This document shows positions 5,338 through 12,230 of a stretch of DNA of 12,423 nt, one piece after another (within the stretch, counting starts at the first letter, position 1; each line of letters begins with the position of its first letter). The notes beneath the pieces are model-generated. The model saw only the letters and a program-made list of their open reading frames with translations, was not told the origin of the DNA and did not search any database. Position numbers and translations under genes: made by a program. Source of the DNA: an uncultured Erysipelotrichaceae bacterium (GTDB taxonomy: Bacteria; Bacillota_I; Bacilli_A; Erysipelotrichales; Erysipelotrichaceae); the NCBI GenBank assembly GCA_937957895.1, contig CALFEZ010000169.1, positions 1 to 12,423 on the forward strand, given 5' to 3'.

Positions 5338-5994
5338 TCAAATCAGGGCTTTGATCAGCCCAAGCAATCCATCGGCGTCATGTACCATATAGTGAGGTTC
5401 AAACGTCTCTAAAAGTGCTTCACTTTGAAAGCCGTAACTGACGGCACATACCGGCATGGCCGCTGCTTTGCCGGTCTGGATATCCACTGTGGAGTCTCCC
5501 ACATACAGACACTCTGAAGGTCTGACTCCCATATTGGCAGCCACTTCCAAAGCCATAGCCGGATCGGGTTTGCGTGGGATGTAATCGACTTCTCCCAGTA
5601 CGAAATCAAATGTTTCAGAACCGAAATGCAGATCGATGAGTGGCTTGACATACTTGTTTGCCTTGTTGGAACACACTCCCAGTTTTAGCCCCCATGCCTT
5701 TGAGATGTCCACCACGTCCTTCAAACCGGGATATGGTACGGTTTTGTTGGTGTAAAGCCGTGCATAATGCTCTTTAAAGCGTGCCAGTACCTGCTCGACC
5801 AACTCGGGATCAAATGGCTCACCCAAAGCTCGTTCTACCAGTCTTACCATGCCATTTCCAACAAAAGACTGGACTTTTGCAGTATCATGTCCAGGCTTCC
5901 CTACCTCACTTAAAGCTGCGTTTACACTGTCTGCCAGATCCTCGATGGTATCCAACAATGTACCATCCAAATCAAAAATAATGCCTTTGATCAT
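5338..5994 (-). CDS. gph: HAD-family phosphatase, phosphoglycolate phosphatase-like
   Basis: The protein is a 218-residue HAD hydrolase with all four motifs: FDLDGT (Asp8 nucleophile, Asp10), VCSNK (Ser109), RKPDP (Lys142) and VGDSTVD (Asp167, Asp171). A helical cap lies between motifs I and II, as in the Gph/PGPase subfamily. Phosphoglycolate phosphatase is the closest named match. Pyrophosphatase or other small phosphate-ester activity is equally possible from sequence. I chose the ATG at 5994 because AGGAG (6003-6007) lies eight bases upstream; an in-frame GTG at 6003 overlaps that site. It follows the gamma-carbonic-anhydrase-like gene by five bases and is the last gene of the unit, closed by a strong terminator. 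Confidence 0.88.
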   Translation of the reverse strand: MIKGIIFDLDGTLLDTIEDLADSVNAALSEVGKPGHDTAKVQSFVGNGMVRLVERALGEPFDPELVEQVLARFKEHYARLYTNKTVPYPGLKDVVDISKAWGLKLGVCSNKANKYVKPLIDLHFGSETFDFVLGEVDYIPRKPDPAMALEVAANMGVRPSECLYVGDSTVDIQTGKAAAMPVCAVSYGFQSEALLETFEPHYMVHDADGLLGLIKALI

Positions 5995-5999
5995 GTGTA

Positions 6000-6506
6000 T
6001 CACTCCTGATGTTCTTTCATCAACCGTAAATATTCACGTGCATTTTCTTTGGTTGCCAGGATTTCTTGATCCGTGACGTCCCTTATCTTTTTGGCCGGTG
6101 CTCCCAGCATCAAAGAACGTGCTTCCACCACTTTCCCCGCTGTGATCAGAGCTTTGGCTCCGATGATCGATTCCGTGTGGATCTCTGCATTGTCCAACAA
6201 CATGCTGCCCATTCCTACCAAAACATGATCGTGGATGATTGCTCCATGGATGCATGCCTGATGACCTACGGTTACGTATTCTCCGATGCGTACCGGTGCA
6301 TTTAGATTGGTATGGATCGTGACATGCTCCTGGATGTTGGTGCCCCGTCCAACATGGATGGGTTCGAGATCTCCACGCAACACGGCATAAGGCCAGATAG
6401 AGCATTCTGCCTCGATGATGACTTTGCCTATGATAAGAGCTGTCGGGTGGACATAGGCCGTTGGGTGGATCACGGGATGATGTTGTTTGAAGGGTTCGAC
6501 TGCCAT
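6000..6506 (-). CDS. Gamma-carbonic anhydrase-like left-handed beta-helix protein
   Basis: The 168-residue protein is made of hexapeptide repeats (left-handed beta helix) with a C-terminal helix. The three zinc histidines of the gamma class are in place: His65 (VTIHT), His82 and His87 (VGHQACIHG). Arg44, Asp46 (LRGD) and Gln59 are also conserved. Family members (YrdA, PaaY, CaiE and Cam groups) form trimers with metal sites between subunits; some hydrate CO2 and others have no known activity. The start is the ATG at 6506, one base after the upstream stop, with GAGG nearby. The open frame continues about 75 codons further up, but that part lies inside the upstream gene and is not family-like. 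Confidence 0.88.
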   Translation of the reverse strand: MAVEPFKQHHPVIHPTAYVHPTALIIGKVIIEAECSIWPYAVLRGDLEPIHVGRGTNIQEHVTIHTNLNAPVRIGEYVTVGHQACIHGAIIHDHVLVGMGSMLLDNAEIHTESIIGAKALITAGKVVEARSLMLGAPAKKIRDVTDQEILATKENAREYLRLMKEHQE

Positions 6507-6507
6507 A

Positions 6508-7188
6508 TCATACCTCACAAGTAAATCGTTGATTATTTTCAAAGGGGATCTCGATTTTCGTCCCTTTTTGTTTGGATGCCCACTGCTCAAACGAACGTAT
6601 CGATCGGGTATCGGCATAATGCATCGGGAAAAACCAAGTTGGTCTGATCGTTTGGATATAGGTGCGTGCCCCTTGGTCGAAGTCTTTTCGCATTCGGGGA
6701 TCGACCGGGAACATGGCGATATCGACAGCATGGTCTTTTAAGTCTTCGATGATGTTGAGAAACTGAAAGTTAGCGAGTTCGATCTCATCGATCGTCGATT
6801 CTTCTTTCCAGTGCCAATCATTGAGATCACCGGCATGAAAGATGCTCACGCCATCGCTGTTTACCAAATAGCTGACTCCCAGATCGGTCGAACCAAACAC
6901 GTTGACTTTGATGCCGTTGAGGATCAAAGAATCAAAAGGACGGACGATGGTAGCTTGTTCTTTGATGGGGATGCGCACATCTTCAGAGACGATCACATCC
7001 TTTTTATATTTGAAGATGCCTGGATGATAGTGATCATCATGAGAATGAGTAACAAAAAACACGGTGTATTTATGATTGTCCAAATAGTGTCTTGGCAGAT
7101 TGCCATCAACATAATCGAAAATCATGACATGATGGTCTGTTTCGACGACATAACCGCTGTGAGCGAGGTATTCAACATTGACTTTCAT
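6508..7188 (-). CDS. Metallo-beta-lactamase-fold hydrolase (UlaG-like)
   Basis: The 226-residue protein has the metal motif HSHDDH (His48, His50, Asp52, His53), a second His/Asp pair in FHAGD (His118, Asp121) and a C-terminal FFPMH (His190). Together these make a complete binuclear metal site. The compact form without a long insertion resembles the UlaG/YtkL-type group, whose substrates are mostly unknown. The start follows a GGGGGA-rich site by about ten bases, with an extended -10 promoter just upstream. It is the first gene of a unit with a gamma-carbonic-anhydrase-like and a phosphatase gene, with one to five bases between genes, so the three products probably share a pathway or a stimulus. 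Which one is not visible. Confidence 0.85.
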   Translation of the reverse strand: MKVNVEYLAHSGYVVETDHHVMIFDYVDGNLPRHYLDNHKYTVFFVTHSHDDHYHPGIFKYKKDVIVSEDVRIPIKEQATIVRPFDSLILNGIKVNVFGSTDLGVSYLVNSDGVSIFHAGDLNDWHWKEESTIDEIELANFQFLNIIEDLKDHAVDIAMFPVDPRMRKDFDQGARTYIQTIRPTWFFPMHYADTRSIRSFEQWASKQKGTKIEIPFENNQRFTCEV

Positions 7189-7218
7189 CTGGATCTATCC
7201 CCCTTTATTCCACCTATG

Positions 7219-7227
7219 ATTATAGCA
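7219..7227 (-). promoter_or_regulatory. Extended -10 promoter of the MBL-fold gene
   Basis: The minus strand reads TGCTATAAT, a consensus -10 (7219-7224) with the extended TGn. No clear -35 is present. A start near 7212 gives a leader of about 24 bases with a purine-rich ribosome binding site. Confidence 0.7.
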
Positions 7228-7247
7228 TATCACCGCTTAAAGAGATA

Positions 7248-7916
7248 TCAAAGGGACCCTTGATGTTGCAGCAGAATGATCCAACCGACCAGATTGATCG
7301 CTCCATTGGCAAACATGTGCAATAAAACGGAGTAGAGAATTCCTTTGGACTTCTGATTTATCCAGATAAAGAACAACCCTACGATCATCAGCCCTGCGAT
7401 GGCCAACAGAAACACTGAAAAATGAAACATCGAAAACAACATGCCTACATGATAAATGGCAAATAGAAAACTGCTGATCCAGGCCATGATCATAGGGTGG
7501 ATGTCATAAGGTCGGTTGAGCATGAAGTAGCGAAAGAAAAACTCTTCCAAGGGGCCGTTGATCAAAACGATATAAATGAAAACCCAAAGAAAGTTGTCCA
7601 GAGTTACTCCGACATTTTGTGCAAGCGCATCCGGAACCTGATCAAAGGCGATGATCCCATCCAGCAGCCAATACCCCGGCAACACCACCAGAAATATCAG
7701 AGCCCCCAACAACAACACATGTTTCAGATATCTCCCTTTTGAGAAAATCGTGGTCCATGTGTGGGTCTTGCTGATGATCATGGCCGGAATGATGCCAAAC
7801 ATCATGATCTTGAGGGCTGAACGTCCCCAATACGAAAAAATACCGGCATGATCGATCAATATCATGCTGATGACACTGACACAAACAAAGACAAAAAACA
7901 GTTCACGTGGTTTCAT
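7248..7916 (-). CDS. CPBP-family intramembrane metalloprotease
   Basis: This 222-residue polytopic membrane protein has about six to seven hydrophobic segments and all three CPBP (Abi/CAAX protease-like) motifs: GPLEEFFFRYF (Glu124, Glu125, Arg129), FAIYH (His156) and HMFAN (His200, Asn204). Bacterial members are linked to peptide export, self-immunity or membrane protein processing, but most have no known substrate. I chose the ATG at 7916, where the first membrane segment follows at once and GAAAGGG lies about 11 bases upstream; the open frame above it is inside the MFS gene. It overlaps the MFS gene by 14 bases, so the two are co-transcribed and may be translationally coupled. No bacteriocin-like peptide gene was seen nearby. 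Confidence 0.9.
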   Translation of the reverse strand: MKPRELFFVFVCVSVISMILIDHAGIFSYWGRSALKIMMFGIIPAMIISKTHTWTTIFSKGRYLKHVLLLGALIFLVVLPGYWLLDGIIAFDQVPDALAQNVGVTLDNFLWVFIYIVLINGPLEEFFFRYFMLNRPYDIHPMIMAWISSFLFAIYHVGMLFSMFHFSVFLLAIAGLMIVGLFFIWINQKSKGILYSVLLHMFANGAINLVGWIILLQHQGSL

Positions 7917-9132
7917 GATGGCTTGTTCCCTTTCTATGGATAAAAATACCCAACAACAGAGCTCCCAAAGCAAAGTTGATGGCTGTAAACACAAATGAAT
8001 AGTTGGCCTGGATGGCATAGATGATGCCTACCAAACTCGATCCCATGATCATCCCCAATGATTTGATGGCATTAAAGAGCCCCATGAACATCGAATGATC
8101 GATCGCTCTGCCCAATGAACCGGCGATCGTTTGGATCAAGATGACATAGATGCTGTTAAGTGTGAACAACATGATCGACATGATCAAAAACAACACTTGA
8201 TCACTGATCAGATACAATCCCAAACTGATAAGACTCAGTGTGATCAGCACCAACAACAAAGGTTTCTGCTGGCGGGTCTTACGTACCAGATACAGACCAA
8301 TCGTCATGTTGACGATTAATGACAACAAACCAAACGCAGCTTTGAGCATGCCATTGGCTGAAGGCGGAAATCCAAACTGCTCACGGATGTAGAAGTTAAA
8401 ACTCTGATCGAAAGCGATCGATCCGACCTGAGACAAGAAGACGATGATCATAAAGATCCACAACGACCAAGTCATGATCTTGTATGACTTTTTAAATGCG
8501 TACAAAGGATTGAAGTCCTCATACCAATGATGTTTTTTAAGTTTCTCTGATTCATCGATCGGGATTTGACGAAATGTCACATATGCCAATATACCGCTAA
8601 ATGCCAACCCGACTGCCTGTACGGTAAAAAGCAACGGCAGTGACACATCTCCGATAAATCCACCGATCAGATACCCAGCTGCACCGGAGATCGTAAACAC
8701 CGTGGCATGGATCGTCAGATTTTTGGCAAGGTCTTCTTTGGTGGAGTAATCCATCACGACCGTCAAATGCATGACCATGACGCCTCCCACAAAAAACCCG
8801 GCGACCAGTCTGGCTGCGATCAACATCCAAAAAGACATGGCCAACGCAAATCCTACCTGACCCAATGCATATCCAAGACACCCTATCAAATACACCGTCA
8901 TGCGGCCATAACGATTGCTGATCATGCCCCAAAACGGTGAAAACAAAAAGTTGGTGAATGCCATAGCAGAAAAAGCAAAACCGAAAGTATAGTTGGGAAG
9001 CATACGCTGTTGGATCAAAAACGGCGTCGCAGGATGTGCCAGATTGGCAAACATCATTTCGATGAACATCAAAACAAAAAACCAAGTCAGTGAAGTGGTT
9101 TTGTTTTGAAGCGTGTTTTTGATCGTGTCCAT
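7903..9132 (-). CDS. MFS transporter (12 membrane segments by eye)
   Basis: A Major Facilitator Superfamily permease of 409 residues (412 from the upstream ATG at 9141) with about 12 hydrophobic segments and a central charged loop (residues about 195-220, DESEKLKKHHWYEDFNP). The loop after segment 2 carries a variant motif A, GMISNRYGRM, with Asn where Asp is usual. The overall pattern is like proton-driven drug or metabolite exporters, but the substrate cannot be read from sequence. The ATG at 9141 overlaps a TATAAT box (9140-9145), so a transcript from that box could only use the ATG at 9132, and neither start has a Shine-Dalgarno sequence. The gene lies right behind the SWIM gene terminator and overlaps the CPBP protease gene. 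Confidence 0.85.
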   Translation of the reverse strand: MDTIKNTLQNKTTSLTWFFVLMFIEMMFANLAHPATPFLIQQRMLPNYTFGFAFSAMAFTNFLFSPFWGMISNRYGRMTVYLIGCLGYALGQVGFALAMSFWMLIAARLVAGFFVGGVMVMHLTVVMDYSTKEDLAKNLTIHATVFTISGAAGYLIGGFIGDVSLPLLFTVQAVGLAFSGILAYVTFRQIPIDESEKLKKHHWYEDFNPLYAFKKSYKIMTWSLWIFMIIVFLSQVGSIAFDQSFNFYIREQFGFPPSANGMLKAAFGLLSLIVNMTIGLYLVRKTRQQKPLLLVLITLSLISLGLYLISDQVLFLIMSIMLFTLNSIYVILIQTIAGSLGRAIDHSMFMGLFNAIKSLGMIMGSSLVGIIYAIQANYSFVFTAINFALGALLLGIFIHRKGTSHHETT

Positions 9133-9139
9133 GACAATC

Positions 9140-9145
9140 ATTATA
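9140..9145 (-). promoter_or_regulatory. -10 box at the MFS start (possible leaderless mRNA)
   Basis: TATAAT on the minus strand follows the T-run of the preceding terminator and overlaps the first in-frame ATG. The predicted start at about 9133 is one base from the second in-frame ATG. No good -35 was found, so the promoter is supported by the -10 and its position only. Confidence 0.45.
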
Positions 9146-9149
9146 CATC

Positions 9150-9178
9150 AAAAAAGAACATCATGACGGATGTTCTTT
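9150..9178 (-). terminator. Rho-independent terminator of the SWIM gene
   Basis: A 10-bp stem AAAGAACATC-type arm (9153-9162) with GATGTTCTTT (9169-9178) and a six-base loop ends in a T-run on the minus strand. The SWIM stop codon (9161-9163) lies within the structure. Some activity on the plus strand is possible because four T follow there too. Confidence 0.85.
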
Positions 9179-10612
9179 TAGTTCTTTTACAAGGTTCCAT
9201 CCCTGCTCTTCACTGAAGTATGAAGCAAACAGCGTGATCCATGGCTGCAGACTTTCCCAGTCTTTGAACTCCCGATATCGCAGATGGATCCACTCTTTGA
9301 GATACTCATAAACAAAATCCGGATCGACATCGATCAAGTGTTTGTTGAGCTGACTGATAAACCAAGGATGTTCTTTGATATGCGCTTTTAATCGATCCCA
9401 CTCATGCTCAAGCACCAAAAGCTGACGATAGGTCCAATCAGAAAAGACACCTTGCTCATACTGCTGCAGCATGACATCGACTTCCTGTTTCCAGATCCGA
9501 CGATCGACCATTGCTTTTAGCTGATGATAACCATTGGTCTCCCCGCAATAAAACAACCACCTCAGCGCTTCTTTAAGGCCTGCTTCGTCTTCCTGTTTCT
9601 CTTTGATGTAAACCCAAAGACTTACCCATGGGATGTCTTCGTATTTTGGTCGTGATTGGATCTGGGTAAAAATCAATGTCAGTGCATGCTCAAGCAAATC
9701 ATTTTCCATCGCCAGTTCTACCTGATGTCGAATGATCTTGGGATACTTTTTGATCGTATCAAGATCGTAGGATCTTGTGTGATTGCGATGATGATCATAG
9801 AAGTAAGATGCTTCTACCAATGTCATATCGTCTTCGATGCTGTCTTTGGCCTGCTCATACAGTAGTCGCAGATCATCGCTCAGATCGTCATTTTTTCCAT
9901 ATACACTTAAAAGCACAAGCCAGTCATTGATCACGGCATCATCCATCTCAGGATAAAGCTGCAACCAAAGCAAGACATCGTTGATGATACGCAAAGGATC
10001 GATATTGGAGGCATCGATCAATGCGTCGAGCCACTGCGTTTGCTTTTTAAAGAAGTCCATTTCCTGACAATCGTTGTTGGTGCTTGTCCAGTAGCTGACA
10101 AATTCATCCATCATCCACTCAAACAGCTCCAGTGCATGCTCATAAAATCCATGATCGATGAGCCATTCCATCTGTTCCATGTAAAACTCATACGCTTCAA
10201 AAAGCACATCGGTGCTTTCCTGGACTTTGGCATGATCAAGAGCCAACATGCAGGTTTGGATGATGTTTCGATAATGAATACTGATATTGTATACCTGATC
10301 ATTGAAATCTTCCGGGATATCCAAATATGGCTGCATCATATACAACTGCTTTTTCTGCTGAGAAAGCAAGATAAATGACGAAGCAAGGTGCTTGCAGTAT
10401 CTTCCGCCTTTGCAATCACACGTTGCCGAAAGCAAATGCCCCACATCATCCACCGTGATGCTGGTGTGATACTCTTTGGTACCCATGACCGTAAACTCAT
10501 ACACGTGTGGATGCTGTTGTGGTTTGTTGAGCACCAGTCCCCAATTGACATAATCAAAACCACGACGAAATCGTGTATCGGTAAACAGATGATGTGCCAC
10601 TCGGATATGCAT
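9161..10612 (-). CDS. Stand-alone SWIM zinc-finger protein
   Basis: The 483-residue protein has a SWIM zinc finger near the N-terminus: Cys65 and Cys67 (CDC), then Cys73 and His75 (CKH), matching CxCxnCxH. The remaining 400 residues look helical, rich in Trp, Asp, Glu and Leu, with repeated short helix-like blocks. No helicase, nuclease or transposase domain is visible. SWIM domains bind DNA or protein partners. Stand-alone bacterial SWIM proteins of this length are common and uncharacterised, so no role is assigned. I chose the ATG at 10612 because GAGGGAG lies about six bases upstream and the SWIM-family N-terminus (RFRRGFDYVNWG) starts there; the upstream extension of the frame runs through the promoter. 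Monocistronic, with a promoter at 10667 and a terminator at its stop. Confidence 0.85.
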   Translation of the reverse strand: MHIRVAHHLFTDTRFRRGFDYVNWGLVLNKPQQHPHVYEFTVMGTKEYHTSITVDDVGHLLSATCDCKGGRYCKHLASSFILLSQQKKQLYMMQPYLDIPEDFNDQVYNISIHYRNIIQTCMLALDHAKVQESTDVLFEAYEFYMEQMEWLIDHGFYEHALELFEWMMDEFVSYWTSTNNDCQEMDFFKKQTQWLDALIDASNIDPLRIINDVLLWLQLYPEMDDAVINDWLVLLSVYGKNDDLSDDLRLLYEQAKDSIEDDMTLVEASYFYDHHRNHTRSYDLDTIKKYPKIIRHQVELAMENDLLEHALTLIFTQIQSRPKYEDIPWVSLWVYIKEKQEDEAGLKEALRWLFYCGETNGYHQLKAMVDRRIWKQEVDVMLQQYEQGVFSDWTYRQLLVLEHEWDRLKAHIKEHPWFISQLNKHLIDVDPDFVYEYLKEWIHLRYREFKDWESLQPWITLFASYFSEEQGWNLVKELKEHPS

Positions 10613-10666
10613 ACAACACTCCCTCTTTTGATGAGTTACGATGTTGGAATGTGTGTGTTCGGATAT

Positions 10667-10672
10667 ATTATA
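10667..10672 (-). promoter_or_regulatory. -10 box of the SWIM gene
   Basis: TATAAT on the minus strand, with a poor TTAGCA-like -35 (10692-10697) at 19 bases. The predicted start near 10660 gives a leader of about 48 bases before the chosen ATG. It lies back to back with the aspartase promoter. Confidence 0.55.
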
Positions 10673-10722
10673 CTTCATTTTTTCAAAAGGTGCTAAACAA
10701 ACGTCAAAACTAAATAGGGGTA

Positions 10723-10731
10723 TGTTAAAAT
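10723..10731 (+). promoter_or_regulatory. aspA: Extended -10 promoter of aspartase-fumarase
   Basis: TGTTAAAAT is an extended -10 with a near-consensus hexamer (10726-10731). The -35 is weak. The transcript would start near 10738 and carry AAAGGAG (10752-10758), five bases before the ATG. No cre-like site was seen here. Confidence 0.6.
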
Positions 10732-10763
10732 AGGATTGAAAAGATACAAACAAAGGAGTGCAT

Positions 10764-12230
10764 ATGACGCAGAATGTTCGCATCGAAAAGGATTCCATAG
10801 GGATCGTTGAATTACCGATCGATGCTTTATATGGGGCTCAGACCCAACGAGCCATCGAAAACTTCCCAATCACCAACCGACCGATCCATAAAGAGATGAT
10901 CAAAGCGTTGGGCATGATCAAGCTTGCCAGTGCCAATGCCAATCTTCAAGCCGGTCTTTTGGACAAAAAACGTCATGGATACATCGTCAAAGCCGCCCAG
11001 GATGTGATCGATGGCAAACTGGACAAGTGGTTTGTAACTGATGCCATCCAAGGCGGAGCCGGTACCTCCGTCAACATGAATGCCAACGAGGTCATCGCCA
11101 ATCAGGCTGCTCTTTATGCCAAAAAACCGATCGGTACATATGACTACATCCACCCTAACGATCATATCAATTTTGGTCAATCCACCAACGATGTATATCC
11201 ATCCGCCGGTCGTTTGGCCTCTTTGTTTTTGTACAAACAATGCTTGCATGAGCTGCAGTTGTTGCAGATCTCGTTGTTAAAGAAATCCGAGGAGTTTGAA
11301 AACGTGCTCAAGATGGGACGCACTCACCTTCAGGATGCCATCCCGATCCAGTTGGGACAGGAGTTCCGCGCATTTGCCACTTCCTTCAACCGAGACATCA
11401 AGCGCATCAAGTTCGCTTTTGCCGATCTGCGTTACGTCAACATGGGTGCTACCGCCATCGGCACCGGTCTTAATGCCGATGAGCGCTATCGTCGGGTCGT
11501 GGTCAAAGAACTAAGTCAGATATCCGGTCTGTCTTTGACTTCTGCCAAAGACATGATCGACAGCACCCGCAACGTCGATGCTTTTGTATGGGCAAGCAGT
11601 TCGTTAAAAACACTGGCGGTCAATCTTTCTAAGATGTGCAATGATCTGCGTTTGATGGCTTCTGGTCCCAACACCGGCTTTGCGGAGATCAATCTTCCGG
11701 AAAGACAACCGGGATCATCGATCATGCCCGGAAAAGTCAATCCGGTCATTGCGGAAGTAGCCAATCAGGTATGCTTTAATGTCTTTGGAAACGACGTCAG
11801 CATCCTTAAAGCAGCTGAAGCCGGTCAGCTTGAACTCAATGTCTTTGAACCGGTGATCTTTTTTAAGTTGTTTGAATCGATCGAAACACTCACCAATGCG
11901 ATCCACACACTTCGCATCCATGCGATCGACGGCATCACCGCCAATGTTGCCAGATGCAATGAACTGGTGGAAAACTCGATCGGATCGATCACGGCTGTCG
12001 CTCCGCACATCGGATATGCCAATGCTTCCAAGATCGCCAGACAGGCTTTGGTGGAAAAAAGAAAACTGCGAGATGTGCTGATCGAAAGCAATCTGATCAG
12101 CGAAAAAGAACTCGATATCATACTCAGTTCCAAACATTTGACACGACCAGGCATCTCAGGTAGACAATTGCTGATCAAAAAACAAAAAGAAAAAGAAATG
12201 GTGGAAAACAATGAGAAAGATCAAGAGTAA
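10764..12230 (+). CDS. aspA: Aspartate ammonia-lyase (aspartase)
   Basis: Cytoplasmic enzyme that splits L-aspartate into fumarate and ammonia. The 488-residue protein aligns along its full length with known aspartases. GGAGTSVNMNANEV (97-110) and NPND-type HPNDHINFGQSTNDVYP (130-146) form the active site, and the flexible signature loop GSSIMPGKVNP (317-327) holds the catalytic Ser318. The GGAGTSVN form separates it from class II fumarase, which has SGTQSN there. The C-terminus (470-488) is a charged Lys/Glu tail. I chose the ATG at 10764, five bases after AAAGGAG; the in-frame GTG at 10758 overlaps that site. The last 20 bases overlap the fumarase alpha gene, so aspartate would be passed on to malate. 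Confidence 0.95.
   Translation: MTQNVRIEKDSIGIVELPIDALYGAQTQRAIENFPITNRPIHKEMIKALGMIKLASANANLQAGLLDKKRHGYIVKAAQDVIDGKLDKWFVTDAIQGGAGTSVNMNANEVIANQAALYAKKPIGTYDYIHPNDHINFGQSTNDVYPSAGRLASLFLYKQCLHELQLLQISLLKKSEEFENVLKMGRTHLQDAIPIQLGQEFRAFATSFNRDIKRIKFAFADLRYVNMGATAIGTGLNADERYRRVVVKELSQISGLSLTSAKDMIDSTRNVDAFVWASSSLKTLAVNLSKMCNDLRLMASGPNTGFAEINLPERQPGSSIMPGKVNPVIAEVANQVCFNVFGNDVSILKAAEAGQLELNVFEPVIFFKLFESIETLTNAIHTLRIHAIDGITANVARCNELVENSIGSITAVAPHIGYANASKIARQALVEKRKLRDVLIESNLISEKELDIILSSKHLTRPGISGRQLLIKKQKEKEMVENNEKDQE

Noticed and set aside
6507..6731. 75-residue N-terminal extension of the gamma-carbonic-anhydrase-like gene
   Set aside because: It lies inside the MBL-fold gene in another frame, and the family N-terminus and a ribosome binding site point to the ATG at 6506.
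7247..7264. Near-palindrome at the CPBP stop as a terminator
   Set aside because: The arms leave almost no loop, are offset by one base, and no T-run follows on the minus strand.
7917..8018. 34-residue extension of the CPBP gene
   Set aside because: It is a shadow of the MFS gene; the ATG at 7916 sits just before the first membrane segment.
10613..10798. 62-residue extension of the SWIM gene
   Set aside because: It would cross the SWIM promoter and the opposite aspartase start; a good ribosome binding site supports 10612.
10764..12230. Class II fumarase (FumC) call
   Set aside because: The active-site stretch is GGAGTSVNMNANEV as in aspartase, not the SGTQSN form of fumarase, and a class I fumarase gene follows.
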